Shown here piece after piece: positions 1 through 8,760 of a stretch of DNA of 64,000 bases; position 1 is the first letter of the stretch; every line of letters starts with the position of its first letter. A program made the position numbers and the translations under genes. The stretch comes from Lachnospiraceae bacterium AB2028 (GTDB lineage Bacteria; Bacillota; Clostridia; Lachnospirales; Lachnospiraceae): positions 62,001-126,000 of the forward strand of contig JHYJ01000009.1 in assembly GCA_000621425.1 (NCBI GenBank), read 5' to 3'. The notes beneath the pieces are model-generated. The model did no database searches. It had not been told where the DNA came from and worked only from the letters and a program-made list of their open reading frames with translations.

Positions 1-1
1 C

Positions 2-796
2 ATAGGAACTTACAAGACTGCCTATGCTGCACTGACTCACGGCTGCGACCGCTTTGTTCTCATAAGCACTGACAAGGCCGTTAATCCCACCAACATTATG
101 GGCGCCAGCAAGCGCCTGTGTGAGATGGTCATACAGACTTTTGATGCTAAGGTTAAGCAGGGCAGGACGGAGGATCTGCCTAAGCTCTTTACCCACTTTG
201 ACAGTGAGTCGGATTACGAAAGCAAAGCAACATCCGATACGATGGAAGGCACTAAGCCCCATACTGAATTTGTGGCAGTAAGGTTTGGAAATGTACTTGG
301 CAGCAACGGAAGCGTTGTACCTTTATTCAAAGAGCAGATAGCTCAGGGCGGACCTGTAACGGTAACTCACCCTGACATCATCAGATATTTCATGACCATA
401 CCGGAAGCCGTCAGCCTGGTAATGCAGGCAGGCACATATGCAAAGGGCGGCGAGATTTTTGTACTGGATATGGGCAGCCCCGTAAAGATTGACACTCTCG
501 CAAGGAACCTGATAAGGCTCTCAGGCCTTAAGCCGGATGAGGATATACAGATAGTTTATACGGGACTCCGCCCCGGTGAGAAGATGTATGAGGAAAAGCT
601 CATGGCTGAGGAAGGGATGCAGACTACTCCTAACCACCTGATACATATAGGCAAGCCACTGGAATTTGATACGGATACATTTATCAGGGATCTAAAGGAC
701 CTTATGGATGCGGCCTACAATGATGATGACCATATAAAGGAAAAAGTGGCGGCCATAGTGGGAACATACCATCCTGAAGGAGAGGTGCAGGCCTGA
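2..796 (+). CDS. NDP-sugar 4,6-dehydratase, CapD/FlaA1/PglF type (3' part)
   Basis: The 5' end lies outside the window; the reading frame is open from base 2, so the ATG at 98 is internal. The product is the C-terminal 264 residues of an extended short-chain dehydrogenase that converts a UDP-N-acetyl-hexosamine to its 4-keto-6-deoxy form. The visible catalytic motif is STDKA...MGASKR: Ser at codon 22, Met at codon 33 in the place of the usual Tyr, and Lys at codon 37. This S-M-K arrangement is known for WbpM/FlaA1-like enzymes. Full members have an N-terminal Rossmann part and often membrane segments, which cannot be seen here. The aminotransferase, sugar transferase and GT4 genes that follow support a bacillosamine-like or related amino-sugar route for a surface glycan. 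Confidence 0.9.
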   Translation: MGTYKTAYAALTHGCDRFVLISTDKAVNPTNIMGASKRLCEMVIQTFDAKVKQGRTEDLPKLFTHFDSESDYESKATSDTMEGTKPHTEFVAVRFGNVLGSNGSVVPLFKEQIAQGGPVTVTHPDIIRYFMTIPEAVSLVMQAGTYAKGGEIFVLDMGSPVKIDTLARNLIRLSGLKPDEDIQIVYTGLRPGEKMYEEKLMAEEGMQTTPNHLIHIGKPLEFDTDTFIRDLKDLMDAAYNDDDHIKEKVAAIVGTYHPEGEVQA

Positions 797-867
797 TAAT
801 GACTGCAATAAAAGCGCAGGTTCGTTGATTATAGTAAAAGTAACAGGAAAACATAAGGAATAAGATT

Positions 868-2103
868 ATGGAAGAGAGAAAGATAATATTCAGTCCACCT
901 GACATTACGGAAGAGGAAATAGCAGCCGTAGGTGATGCCTTAAGGTCAGGCTGGATCACAACAGGTCCCAGGACTAAGGAACTGGAAAAACAGTTTGCGG
1001 AATATGTGGGCGTATCTAAGTGTGTATGCCTTAATTCTGCCACGGCAGCAGAGGAGCTGAATTTCCGTATTGCCGGCATAGGTGAAGGGGATGAGGTGAT
1101 CGTGCCTGCGTACACATACACTGCATCTGCTTCGGCAGCGTTGCATGTGGGCGCAAAGATAAGATTCGTGGATTCACAGCCCGATTCTCCAGAGCTTGAC
1201 TATGATGCCTTGGAGGGAATGATAAATGAAAAAACTAAGGCTATAGTTCCCGTGGATCTTGCCGGTATCCCTTGTGATTATGACCGCATCATGGATATAG
1301 TGGAGCGTAAGAAAGCTTTGTTCAAGCCTGCCGGGAATACTGATCTGGGACGCAGGATACAGGAAGCCATAGGCCGTGTACTTATCATTGCGGACGGTGC
1401 ACATGCTGTAGGATCTGTATACAAGGGCAGAAAGATAGGCAGCATTGCCGATTTTACATCTTTTTCTTTCCATGCGGTTAAGAACCTTACTACCGCTGAG
1501 GGCGGAGCCGCTACATGGAAGGATATACAGGGTATAGATAACGAAGAGATTTACCATCAGTATCAGCTCTACAGCCTGCATGGACAGTCCAAGGATGCGC
1601 TGGCAAAGACTAAGGTCGGTGCTTGGGAATACGATATAGAAGGCGCCTGGTACAAATGCAATATGACGGATGTCTGCGCTGCTATCGGTCTGGTGCAGCT
1701 TAAAAGATATCCGGACATGCTGGCAAGAAGGAAAGAAATCATCAGCAGATATGATGCAGCCTGTGACAGCATGGATATAACACATCGCTGCCACTATTCT
1801 GATACATATACATCAAGCGGACACCTTTATCTGTCCGGGATGAATGGTGCTGATGATGCTATGAGACGCAGGGTGATAGAGGAGATGGCAGTAAGAGGAG
1901 TGCCGTGCAATGTTCACTACAAGCCGCTTCCCATGATGACTGCATATAAGGCTCTGGGTTTTGACATAAAGGATTTTCCTAATGCGTACCGTGCGTATGA
2001 AAACGAGATCACATTGCCTTTGCACACGAAACTCAGCGATGAGGATGTGGATTATGTGATCAGGACTTATAAAAAAGCATTGACAGCCGTAAGGGAAGGA
2101 TAA
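868..2103 (+). CDS. DegT/DnrJ/EryC1 family PLP-dependent sugar aminotransferase
   Basis: A 411-residue fold-type I aminotransferase. The family transfers an amino group, usually from glutamate, to a keto-sugar nucleotide, here presumably the product of the upstream dehydratase. Visible marks are SGWITTGP near residue 30, the NSATAAEE cofactor-phosphate region near 57, ADGAHAVGS near 180 and the SFHAVKN motif, whose Lys (about residue 205) should form the internal aldimine. Length is slightly above the usual 370-400 because of an insert around residues 150-170. It lies 71 bp after the dehydratase and 3 bp before the sugar transferase. It could make an amino sugar other than bacillosamine; the family alone does not fix the substrate. 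Confidence 0.9.
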   Translation: MEERKIIFSPPDITEEEIAAVGDALRSGWITTGPRTKELEKQFAEYVGVSKCVCLNSATAAEELNFRIAGIGEGDEVIVPAYTYTASASAALHVGAKIRFVDSQPDSPELDYDALEGMINEKTKAIVPVDLAGIPCDYDRIMDIVERKKALFKPAGNTDLGRRIQEAIGRVLIIADGAHAVGSVYKGRKIGSIADFTSFSFHAVKNLTTAEGGAATWKDIQGIDNEEIYHQYQLYSLHGQSKDALAKTKVGAWEYDIEGAWYKCNMTDVCAAIGLVQLKRYPDMLARRKEIISRYDAACDSMDITHRCHYSDTYTSSGHLYLSGMNGADDAMRRRVIEEMAVRGVPCNVHYKPLPMMTAYKALGFDIKDFPNAYRAYENEITLPLHTKLSDEDVDYVIRTYKKALTAVREG

Positions 2104-2106
2104 AGT

Positions 2107-2793
2107 ATGCCGCTTAGATGCTGGTCTGACATGCCAAAAGGCATGCGCAATGATGAGGTCCTATATTATTACAGAAGGCTTCTCAGGAAAAAAAGTGAAT
2201 TAAAGATCAAGTTTGCAGCAGACAAAATTCTTGCGGCTATTCTTCTGGTAATCTTTGCAATTCCCATGTGTATAGTGGCAGTTATGATAAAGCTGGATTC
2301 ACCGGGGCCTGTTTTCTTCAGACAGAAGCGCATCACTTCATACGGCAGGATATTCAGGATACACAAGTTCCGTACGATGGTTACGGATGCTGATAAAAGA
2401 GGCAGCAGCGTTACCGTAAAAGGTGACAGCCGCATTACGAAGGTAGGACAGTTTATCAGAAAATACAGGATAGATGAACTGCCCCAGCTTATAGATGTGC
2501 TGGAAGGCAATATGAGTTTCGTGGGCACCAGACCTGAAGTGCCTGAGTATGTAAAGAAATATACCAAGCCCATGCGTGCCACCCTTCTGCTTCCGGCGGG
2601 CATAACCAGCAGGGCAAGCATAGAGTACAAGGATGAGGCGGATCTTTTAGACGGAGCAGATGATCCGGACAGGGTGTATATACAGAAGATTCTTCCGGAG
2701 AAGATGAAGTACAATCTGGAGTCGATAGAGAGGTTTAGCCTGATCGATGATATGAAGGTGATGCTGGAGACGGTTGCGGCAGTTATTCGCTGA
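2107..2793 (+). CDS. Bacterial sugar transferase (PglC/WcaJ-like initiating phosphoglycosyl transferase)
   Basis: A 228-residue protein of the bacterial sugar transferase family (PF02397), which moves a sugar-1-phosphate from a UDP-sugar to undecaprenyl phosphate at the inner face of the membrane. After about 35 residues comes a hydrophobic re-entrant helix (ILAAILLVIFAIPMCIVAVM). Then come SPGPVFFRQKR, the HKFRTM motif, the DELPQL motif and SFVGTRPE, all diagnostic. It is a short monotopic form like PglC, without the polytopic N-terminal domain of WbaP-type enzymes. It starts 3 bp after the aminotransferase stop, so it is probably translationally coupled. Confidence 0.93.
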   Translation: MPLRCWSDMPKGMRNDEVLYYYRRLLRKKSELKIKFAADKILAAILLVIFAIPMCIVAVMIKLDSPGPVFFRQKRITSYGRIFRIHKFRTMVTDADKRGSSVTVKGDSRITKVGQFIRKYRIDELPQLIDVLEGNMSFVGTRPEVPEYVKKYTKPMRATLLLPAGITSRASIEYKDEADLLDGADDPDRVYIQKILPEKMKYNLESIERFSLIDDMKVMLETVAAVIR

Positions 2794-2858
2794 AAATACG
2801 TTCTTCGGTAGCGTTAGGCCGCAATAAAGAATTGTAGAGTAGTTAATATCGAGGAAAT

Positions 2859-4055
2859 ATGAAAAAACTGATTGCCCTTCTAACTAATAATGATGATGAT
2901 ATCTATTGTTTCCGTAAGGAACTGATAGAGTCGCTTATCGCAGAGGATTACGAGGTCCTTATATCCTGTCCCTATGGCGAAAAGTTCGAGCTGATGACGG
3001 ATGTGGATTATATCTATGATGATCCCGTTATCGACCGCCGCGGAACGGATGTGGTTGCAGATGGAAAGCTGCTTCTGCATTACATTTCGCTTTTTAAGAA
3101 GTACCGTCCCTTTGCAGTCCTTACATACACAGCTAAGCCCAATGTATACGGAAGCATGGCGGCCCACCTTCTTGGCATCCCTGTCATAAACAATGTGACC
3201 GGTTTCGGTTCCGTGCTTAATGAGTCCGGGCTGAAGGTTAAGCTTATAATGGGACTCTTTAAGTTTTCATACAGGCAGTCCGAGTGCATGATGTTCCAGA
3301 ATTCAACGAACATGCGCCTGGCTGTTACTTCAGGTATGGTAACGGGTAAAAAGAAAAAAGCCGGCAATGTTCTTATGTCTTTGAAGTACGGAATCTTCGG
3401 CGGCTGCAAGGCTATGCGTAACAGGGATTTCATACTTATCCCCGGGTCAGGGGTAAATACGGAAAGGTTTTCGTACATGCCCTATCCTGATGGCGGCGAT
3501 GGCATTGATGGCGAGAAGATCGTATTTAACTATATCGGCCGTATCCTTCATGACAAGGGCGTGGATGACTATATCGAGGCAGCAAAACGCATACACGCAA
3601 AATACCCGAATACAGAGTTTAATATGCTGGGGTTCATAGAGCCTACGGAAATGCATTATGAGAAAGAGCTGGCAGAGCTTGAGAAAGGGGGGATAGTTTA
3701 TTACCGCGGTTCCCAGAAGGATGTGAGACCGTATATTGAGCGTGCCCATGCGCTTATCCACCCATCTACCTATGGCGAAGGAATGAGCAATGTGCTGCTT
3801 GAAAATGCGTCATCCGGAAGGCCGCTTATTACTACTGATAATCCCGGCTGCAAAGAGACTGTTCTTGACGGAGTTACGGGATACATATATCGTGGCGGAA
3901 GCGTGGAAGAACTGGTGGAGAAGATCGAGAGATTTCTCAATATGTCCCAGGAGAAAAGAGAGCTTATGGGAAAGCGTGGCCGCCAGCGTATGATCCGGAA
4001 TTTCTCAAGGAAGAAAGTGATAGCTGCATATCTTAGCAAGCTGGAAGAACTGTAA
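2859..4055 (+). CDS. GT4 family glycosyltransferase (PglA-like)
   Basis: A 398-residue GT-B fold glycosyltransferase. The N-terminal half (LLTNNDDDIYCFRKELIESL, then AVLTYTAKPNVYGSMAA near residue 90) resembles the acceptor domain of PglA/Cps-type enzymes that act on a lipid-linked first sugar. The C-terminal half has the donor domain with FNYIGRILHDKGVDDYIEAA near 225 and HPSTYGEGMSNVLLENAS...TTDNPGCKE near 305-335, the E-x7-E region typical of family 4. It probably adds the second sugar after the PglC-like step. It overlaps nothing and ends 4 bp before the next gene. Confidence 0.88.
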   Translation: MKKLIALLTNNDDDIYCFRKELIESLIAEDYEVLISCPYGEKFELMTDVDYIYDDPVIDRRGTDVVADGKLLLHYISLFKKYRPFAVLTYTAKPNVYGSMAAHLLGIPVINNVTGFGSVLNESGLKVKLIMGLFKFSYRQSECMMFQNSTNMRLAVTSGMVTGKKKKAGNVLMSLKYGIFGGCKAMRNRDFILIPGSGVNTERFSYMPYPDGGDGIDGEKIVFNYIGRILHDKGVDDYIEAAKRIHAKYPNTEFNMLGFIEPTEMHYEKELAELEKGGIVYYRGSQKDVRPYIERAHALIHPSTYGEGMSNVLLENASSGRPLITTDNPGCKETVLDGVTGYIYRGGSVEELVEKIERFLNMSQEKRELMGKRGRQRMIRNFSRKKVIAAYLSKLEEL

Positions 4056-4059
4056 TATC

Positions 4060-4650
4060 ATGTCTAAAACCGAATTCGCAAAACCCGGAAATTTCATATA
4101 CCCTGTTCCTGCAGTGATGGTAAGCTGCGGGAGCATGGAAGGTGAAAAGAACATAATCACTGTTGCCTGGACGGGGACAGTGTGTTCTGATCCGCCCATG
4201 GCTTATATTTCCGTACGTCCCGAAAGACATTCATACGATATCATAAAAAAATCCGGAGAGTTTGTTATCAACCTGCCGGATAAGGAGCTGACGAAGGCTC
4301 TGGATTTCTGTGGCTGTACTACCGGAGCAAAGATAGATAAGTTTAAGGAATGTCACCTTACGCCGGAGGAAAGCAGTAAAATATCTGCACCTTCAATCCT
4401 TGAGGCCCCGGTATCCATAGAATGTAAGGTAACACAGGTACTTGAGCTGGGAACCCACGATATGTTTTTAGCAGAAGTGGTTGCCGTAAGGGTTGATGAC
4501 CGCTATATGGATGAAAAGAACTGCTTCCATATGGAAAAGGTTGGACTTTTAGCCTATGAGCATGGCAATTACCGTGAGCTGGGAGAAAGCCTGGGGTCAT
4601 TTGGGTACTCTGTACGGAAGAAAAAATCCAAACATAAGAAGAAAAAATAA
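4060..4650 (+). CDS. Flavin reductase-like (FMN-binding) domain protein
   Basis: A 196-residue protein of the flavin reductase-like family (PF01613). Typical features are the N-terminal PVPAVMVSCG segment, NIITVAWTGTVCSDPPMAYISVRPERHSYDII near residues 30-60 and GEFVINLP near 68. Such proteins bind FMN and usually act as small NAD(P)H:flavin reductases or electron-transfer proteins. The C-terminus is a Lys-rich tail (KKKSKHKKKK). It starts 4 bp after the glycosyltransferase, so it is transcribed with the sugar operon, although no glycan role is obvious. A second, distant member of the family is at 42618. Confidence 0.85.
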   Translation: MSKTEFAKPGNFIYPVPAVMVSCGSMEGEKNIITVAWTGTVCSDPPMAYISVRPERHSYDIIKKSGEFVINLPDKELTKALDFCGCTTGAKIDKFKECHLTPEESSKISAPSILEAPVSIECKVTQVLELGTHDMFLAEVVAVRVDDRYMDEKNCFHMEKVGLLAYEHGNYRELGESLGSFGYSVRKKKSKHKKKK

Positions 4651-4785
4651 CTATTTTTGTATTGCTGAGTCGCACATGCTGGCTAAATCGAACCATTTTT
4701 TCTTTGAAAAATGCCCGGAGAACTACTATTTAGCCAGATGTGCTGCCGGTGAACGATGTACGATTATTAAATTTAGGGACGAATT

Positions 4786-5439
4786 ATGGCAAGATATTAT
4801 ATAGCCGACCTTCATTTCTTTCACGATGCCCTGAATACCAGGATGGATAAGCGGGGTTTTTCTTCAGGGGAAGAGATGAATGAATATATGATTGGGAAGT
4901 GGAACGACCGTGTCCGCAAGAAGGATGAGGTGGTGATCCTGGGAGATTTTTCTCTGGGGAAGGCTGATGAGACCATGGAACTGTTAAAGCGCCTTTCCGG
5001 AAAAAAGATGCTCATAGAGGGCAACCATGAAAAGTATCTTAAGGATAAGTCCTTCGATAAGTCGCTTTTCGAATGGATAAAGAGCTACGCCGAGCTTCAT
5101 GATAACAACCGCAAGATAATAATGAGCCACTATCCGGTGTTCTGCTACAACGGCCAGTACCGCAAATCTGCATCGGGGAATCCGCGGACTTATATGCTAT
5201 ATGGCCATGTTCATGATACCATGGATGAGCGGCTGGTGATGCGCTTCCAGAAGGAAACCAGGGAAACGGTCCGTGAAGTTTTCGGCCAGGATGAAAAGCA
5301 GGCCATTCCCTGCAACATGATTAACTGCTTCTGTATGTACTCGGATTATACTCCGTTGACACTTGATGAGTGGATTGAAGTGCAGAAGAAGAGGGAAGAG
5401 GCGGAACCGGGTATAACAGATATGGCGAGCGCAAAGTAA
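4786..5439 (+). CDS. Calcineurin-like metallophosphoesterase
   Basis: A 217-residue protein with the metallophosphoesterase motifs in order: DLHFFH near residue 8, GDFSLG near 58, GNHEKY near 86, SHYP near 115 and GHVHDT near 145. The DxH and GNHE motifs bind two metals. Small stand-alone members act on phosphomono- or diesters; the substrate cannot be inferred. It is separated from both neighbours by about 135-180 bp and looks monocistronic. The ATG follows a modest AGGGA ribosome binding site. Confidence 0.88.
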   Translation: MARYYIADLHFFHDALNTRMDKRGFSSGEEMNEYMIGKWNDRVRKKDEVVILGDFSLGKADETMELLKRLSGKKMLIEGNHEKYLKDKSFDKSLFEWIKSYAELHDNNRKIIMSHYPVFCYNGQYRKSASGNPRTYMLYGHVHDTMDERLVMRFQKETRETVREVFGQDEKQAIPCNMINCFCMYSDYTPLTLDEWIEVQKKREEAEPGITDMASAK

Positions 5440-5476
5440 GCTGGCTCCATAGCAGGGAACAGAGATTTATGTGAAC

Positions 5477-5506
5477 TTGTATATCATGTGTCTTCTCTAT
5501 TATAAT
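5477..5506 (+). promoter_or_regulatory. Probable sigma-A promoter of purC
   Basis: TTGTAT at 5477-5482 and TATAAT at 5501-5506 are separated by 18 bp, about 110 bp upstream of purC. The long leader was searched for a purine riboswitch core; none was recognised. Confidence 0.55.
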
Positions 5507-5617
5507 ATTGTATTGTCAGGTTCCCAAACTCATGTAGCACACCTGCGTATTTGAAGTGATATGTGAGCTTGGAAACTTATACAAAATATAAACAAAACGC
5601 TAACCGGAGGAAGAAAA

Positions 5618-6499
5618 ATGGAAACTATGAAACCCGTTAAAGAAGGAAAAGTAAGGGAAATCTATGATAACGGCGACAGCCTTATCATGGTGGCAACTGA
5701 CAGGATCAGCTGCTTTGACGTGATACTTTCCAACAAGATCAATAAAAAGGGAACAGTTCTTACCCAGATGTCCAAATTCTGGTTCGACATGACCAAGGAT
5801 ATCGTTCCTAACCACATGATCAGTGCTGACGTAAAGGATATGCCTGAGTTTTTCAGACAGCCCCAGTTTGATGGCAATTCCATGATGTGCAAGAAGCTGA
5901 ACATGCTTCCCGTAGAGTGTATCGTAAGAGGCTATATCACAGGTTCCGGCTGGGCAAGCTACCAGAAGACCGGAACTGTATGCGGCATCAAGCTTCCGGA
6001 AGGCCTTAAGGAGTCAGATAAGCTGCCTGAGCCTATCTATACCCCTTCAACCAAGGCTGAGATAGGCGACCACGATGAGAACATTTCTTTCGAGCAGAGC
6101 ATAGAGCATCTTGAGAAGCAGTTCCCCGGCAAGGGCCAGGAATATGCCGAAAAGCTCCGTGACCTTACCATTGCCCTTTACAAGAAGTGTGCGGACTATG
6201 CGCTTACAAAGGGCATCATCATAGCTGATACCAAGTTTGAGTTCGGTCTCAATGAGGATGGCGAGATTGTGCTGGGTGATGAGATGCTTACCCCTGATTC
6301 TTCCAGGTTCTGGCCTGCTGACGGATATGAGGCAGGACATTCACAGCCTTCCTTTGATAAGCAGTTTGCAAGGGACTGGCTTAAATCCGATGAGAACAAA
6401 AATGAGCCCGAGAACTGGTCACTTCCCCAGGAGATAGTTGACAAGACTATCGAGAAGTACCTGCAGGCTTACAAGATGCTCACAGGCGAGGATCTGTAA
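5618..6499 (+). CDS. purC: Phosphoribosylaminoimidazole-succinocarboxamide synthase
   Basis: A 293-residue SAICAR synthetase, which ligates aspartate to CAIR with ATP in de novo purine synthesis. Clear signatures are GKVREIYD near residue 10, [16 protein letters not shown] near 27-42, [14 protein letters not shown] near 105, [32 protein letters not shown] near 203-235. Length matches the long form of the family. The gene stands alone rather than in a pur operon; a GGAGG ribosome binding site precedes the ATG. Confidence 0.97.
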   Translation: METMKPVKEGKVREIYDNGDSLIMVATDRISCFDVILSNKINKKGTVLTQMSKFWFDMTKDIVPNHMISADVKDMPEFFRQPQFDGNSMMCKKLNMLPVECIVRGYITGSGWASYQKTGTVCGIKLPEGLKESDKLPEPIYTPSTKAEIGDHDENISFEQSIEHLEKQFPGKGQEYAEKLRDLTIALYKKCADYALTKGIIIADTKFEFGLNEDGEIVLGDEMLTPDSSRFWPADGYEAGHSQPSFDKQFARDWLKSDENKNEPENWSLPQEIVDKTIEKYLQAYKMLTGEDL

Positions 6500-6543
6500 T
6501 ACAGTTCTGCTATCTATAATCGTAATCTGATAAACTAAGATTT

Positions 6544-6594
6544 CTTCGGACGGCTACATGCACATCGTGATCTTTAGCATGTAGTCATCCGAAG
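6544..6594. terminator. Long inverted repeat after purC, likely terminator
   Basis: CTTCGGACGGCTACATGC pairs with GCATGTAGTCATCCGAAG across a 15-nt loop, with one G-T pair and one mismatch. It lies 45 bp after purC. The T-run after it is poor, so termination is probable but not certain. Confidence 0.5.
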
Positions 6595-6788
6595 TGTTAT
6601 ATTAGCGGAAATGTTATTATAATATTCTGCTTATCAGATATCTGATAAGTTGCAAAAAAAATTAAAAATTTCCCATAAAAACATATTTTATATCCGTACC
6701 TATATCAGAAGGATGAAAAAGACAGGCTGATCGGAAGAAAGAGGCAGCCGCAAAAAGAGTACAGTTCTTCAAAAAGGGAGGAAAGATT

Positions 6789-7988
6789 ATGAAAAAGAAT
6801 ATCATTAAGAAACTTTTACTTACCGCATTGCTTGCAACAACACTCTGCGCTACAGCCTGCGGCAGAAGCTCAGCTACATCCGAAGGAACCTATAGTTTAA
6901 AGGGTGCTGATTATGAAGCTGCAGCCATGGCCGCCGGAGATTACTATTACGACGATTATTCAAACGGCGCAACTATGGGAATGTATGAAGCCGCAGATGC
7001 TGATTACTACGAATATGAAGAGAGCTATGATTATGAAGAACCCCGGGCAGCTGAAAGTACAGGAGATACCGGAGATGTAGATGTACAGGAGACGGCACAG
7101 AGCACCAACAGGAAGCTTATCCGTACAGTTTCCCTTAATGTAGAGACACAGGAATTCGAAGCGCTCCGCAGTGATATCGAAGCAAGGATAAATGCACTGG
7201 GCGGCTATGTAGAGGACGGATATGTATATAACGGAAACCTTTACAGTGAAGGCAGCCTCAGGGAAGCAACCATGACTGTAAGGATCCCTTCAGACAAGCT
7301 GGATGAGTTCCTGAATATGGTGGCTGAGAATTCAAATGTAGTAACACAGAATGAAAGCGTTCGTGACGTAACTCTTGACTATGTGGATATGGACAGCCGC
7401 AAGAGCGCACTGAAGGCTGAGGAGAAGAGACTCCTTGAGATGCTTGAGTCCGCAGAGACAGTAGAAGACATGATCTACATCGAGGACAGGCTTACCGGCA
7501 TCCGTTACGAGACAGAGAGCATTGAGTCACAGCTAAGGACATATGACAACCTGGTTGATTACAGCACTGTAAACCTTACCATCAAGGAAGTTATCAAGCT
7601 TACAGAGATCGTTGAGGAGCCCACAGTAGAGCCTACAGTCGGCGAGCGTATATCAAAGGGATTCTCAGAGAGCCTTGAGGATGTTAAGAATGAGCTGACA
7701 GATTTCGTTGTAGACTTCATAATATCCCTGCCTTACCTTGCAGTGATCTTCCTGCCTATCATCGTAGTTTTGATAGTAGCAGCAATAGTGATATTCATCG
7801 TAGTAAGGATTATCGTTAAGTCTTCAAAGAAGAAGGCAAAGAAGAATTCTTCAGAAACAAAGGCAGATGCAAAGAAGGATTCAAAGCCTGAAGAAAGTAC
7901 AAAGAAGCTTGAAGAGGAAAAAAAGTCAGAGGAAAAGAAGGACACAGCAAAGTCTGATGACAAGTCAAAGGCTGACAAGAAGAACTAA
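6789..7988 (+). CDS. DUF4349 domain lipoprotein
   Basis: A 399-residue exported protein. Residues 1-24 form a lipoprotein signal peptide (Lys/Ile start, LLLTALLATTLCATAC) with the lipidated Cys at about 24. An acidic Tyr/Asp-rich linker follows (about 35-95). The DUF4349 core (about 105-270) starts with RKLIRTVSLNVETQEFEALRSDIEARI and contains a coiled-coil stretch (ALKAEEKRLLEMLESAETVEDMIYIEDRL). A transmembrane helix lies near 313-340 (LPYLAVIFLPIIVVLIVAAIVIFIVV), and the tail is a Lys/Glu/Asp-rich cytoplasmic segment. The function of the family is unknown; an envelope role is likely. The gene has its own terminator. Confidence 0.85.
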   Translation: MKKNIIKKLLLTALLATTLCATACGRSSATSEGTYSLKGADYEAAAMAAGDYYYDDYSNGATMGMYEAADADYYEYEESYDYEEPRAAESTGDTGDVDVQETAQSTNRKLIRTVSLNVETQEFEALRSDIEARINALGGYVEDGYVYNGNLYSEGSLREATMTVRIPSDKLDEFLNMVAENSNVVTQNESVRDVTLDYVDMDSRKSALKAEEKRLLEMLESAETVEDMIYIEDRLTGIRYETESIESQLRTYDNLVDYSTVNLTIKEVIKLTEIVEEPTVEPTVGERISKGFSESLEDVKNELTDFVVDFIISLPYLAVIFLPIIVVLIVAAIVIFIVVRIIVKSSKKKAKKNSSETKADAKKDSKPEESTKKLEEEKKSEEKKDTAKSDDKSKADKKN

Positions 7989-8054
7989 GATGGGGTCAGA
8001 CCCTTTGGACTAAAGGTCCAATGTACACAGCCCCTTGGGACTAAATCAGAGAAA

Positions 8055-8084
8055 GGACTGCCGTGGAACGGCGGTCCTTTTTTT
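8055..8084 (+). terminator. Rho-independent terminator after the DUF4349 gene
   Basis: GGACTGCCG pairs with CGGCGGTCC (one G-T pair) over a 5-nt loop and is followed by a run of seven T. Confidence 0.9.
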
Positions 8085-8119
8085 ATGCACAGGGATTATT
8101 TTCGAATTACAACGACAAA

Positions 8120-8136
8120 AGGTATAAATTTGTCTC
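8120..8136. promoter_or_regulatory. AAATTT-centred dyad operator, site a
   Basis: AGGTAT-AAATTT-GTCTC. It is one of six related sites in the window: left half AGGTAT or AGGAC, centre AAATTT, right half GTCCT or ATACCT. It lies 92 bp before the small gene at 8228. The right half has CTC instead of CCT, so this is a weaker copy. Confidence 0.55.
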
Positions 8137-8227
8137 TATTAGGCCAATGCTGCTTTGATAAGATGGAAACATCAGAGTTTAAAGAGATTCATGTAACAGA
8201 CTAAAAAGAAAGGAACAGGTAGAAAAC

Positions 8228-8614
8228 ATGTTGAGGGAGCAGCTGAGCGTAATGGAGCAGGAGAGTGTAGTGATGACAGTACGGAATATCATTTTTATCG
8301 CAGAGTGCGATGACGGGTCCGGAGACTACCGCTACCGTGTTTTCAATACAAAGGGGGAGTCGGTATGTCCTCCCGGTATCGTCAAGGCAAAGAGTGTACC
8401 ATACCTTCAGATGGTGTTCCGGACTGCCCTTTGTAATTATCGGGTCGTGGATGGCAAGATAACCATCGGCTGGTCTGAAAAGCTGATGGATGCAATAGAC
8501 GAGATGCTGGTCAATCTTTATGATGAAAGGCACCCCTCAGAGCCTGGGGATGATGACTGTTATTATGTGGCAGACTGGTTTGATGATGATCTGAATAGAG
8601 TTTTTGCTCCGTAA
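8228..8614 (+). CDS. Hypothetical protein, 128 aa, preceded by the shared dyad
   Basis: Not recognised. The 128-residue protein is soluble, mixed alpha/beta in appearance and acidic at its C-terminus (EPGDDDCYYVADWFDDDLNR), with no signal peptide or membrane segment. The ATG follows AAAGGAACAGG. It stands alone between the DUF4349 terminator and a truncated ATPase gene. The one clue is the AAATTT-centred dyad 92 bp upstream, which is also found before the genes of the accessory modules at 15-27 and 45 kb; it may belong to the same regulon. Confidence 0.65.
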   Translation: MLREQLSVMEQESVVMTVRNIIFIAECDDGSGDYRYRVFNTKGESVCPPGIVKAKSVPYLQMVFRTALCNYRVVDGKITIGWSEKLMDAIDEMLVNLYDERHPSEPGDDDCYYVADWFDDDLNRVFAP

Positions 8615-8671
8615 CTGCAAAAAATTTTTGTATTTCACACAATCTTAAACACACATTTGAAAATAGACTTC

Positions 8672-8745
8672 TGGCGAATTATAATGCAATTAATAGCTAT
8701 AAATCGCCAAACAGATAGTTTTATAAGAATGCGTGGCGATTTATA
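8672..8745. repeat. Three copies of TGGCGAWTTATA before a truncated ATPase gene
   Basis: TGGCGAATTATA at 8672-8683, TATAAATCGCCA (exact inverse of the third copy) at 8698-8709, and TGGCGATTTATA at 8734-8745, the last just before the AAGGAG ribosome binding site. The arrangement looks like an operator array for autoregulation of the following ATPase gene; this is inference. Confidence 0.6.
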
Positions 8746-8760
8746 AAGGAGAATGTGCTT

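Noticed and set aside
1174-1794. Minus-strand open frame of 206 codons inside the aminotransferase gene
   Set aside because: The plus strand has clear family motifs over the whole length; the minus-strand product has no recognisable domain and no ribosome binding site.
5440-5617. Possible purine riboswitch before purC
   Set aside because: The conserved core sequences of purine or PRPP/ppGpp riboswitches could not be recognised; only a promoter is supported.
7733-7978. Minus-strand Ser/Phe-rich open frame
   Set aside because: It is the complement of the Lys/Glu-rich tail and transmembrane part of the DUF4349 lipoprotein gene.
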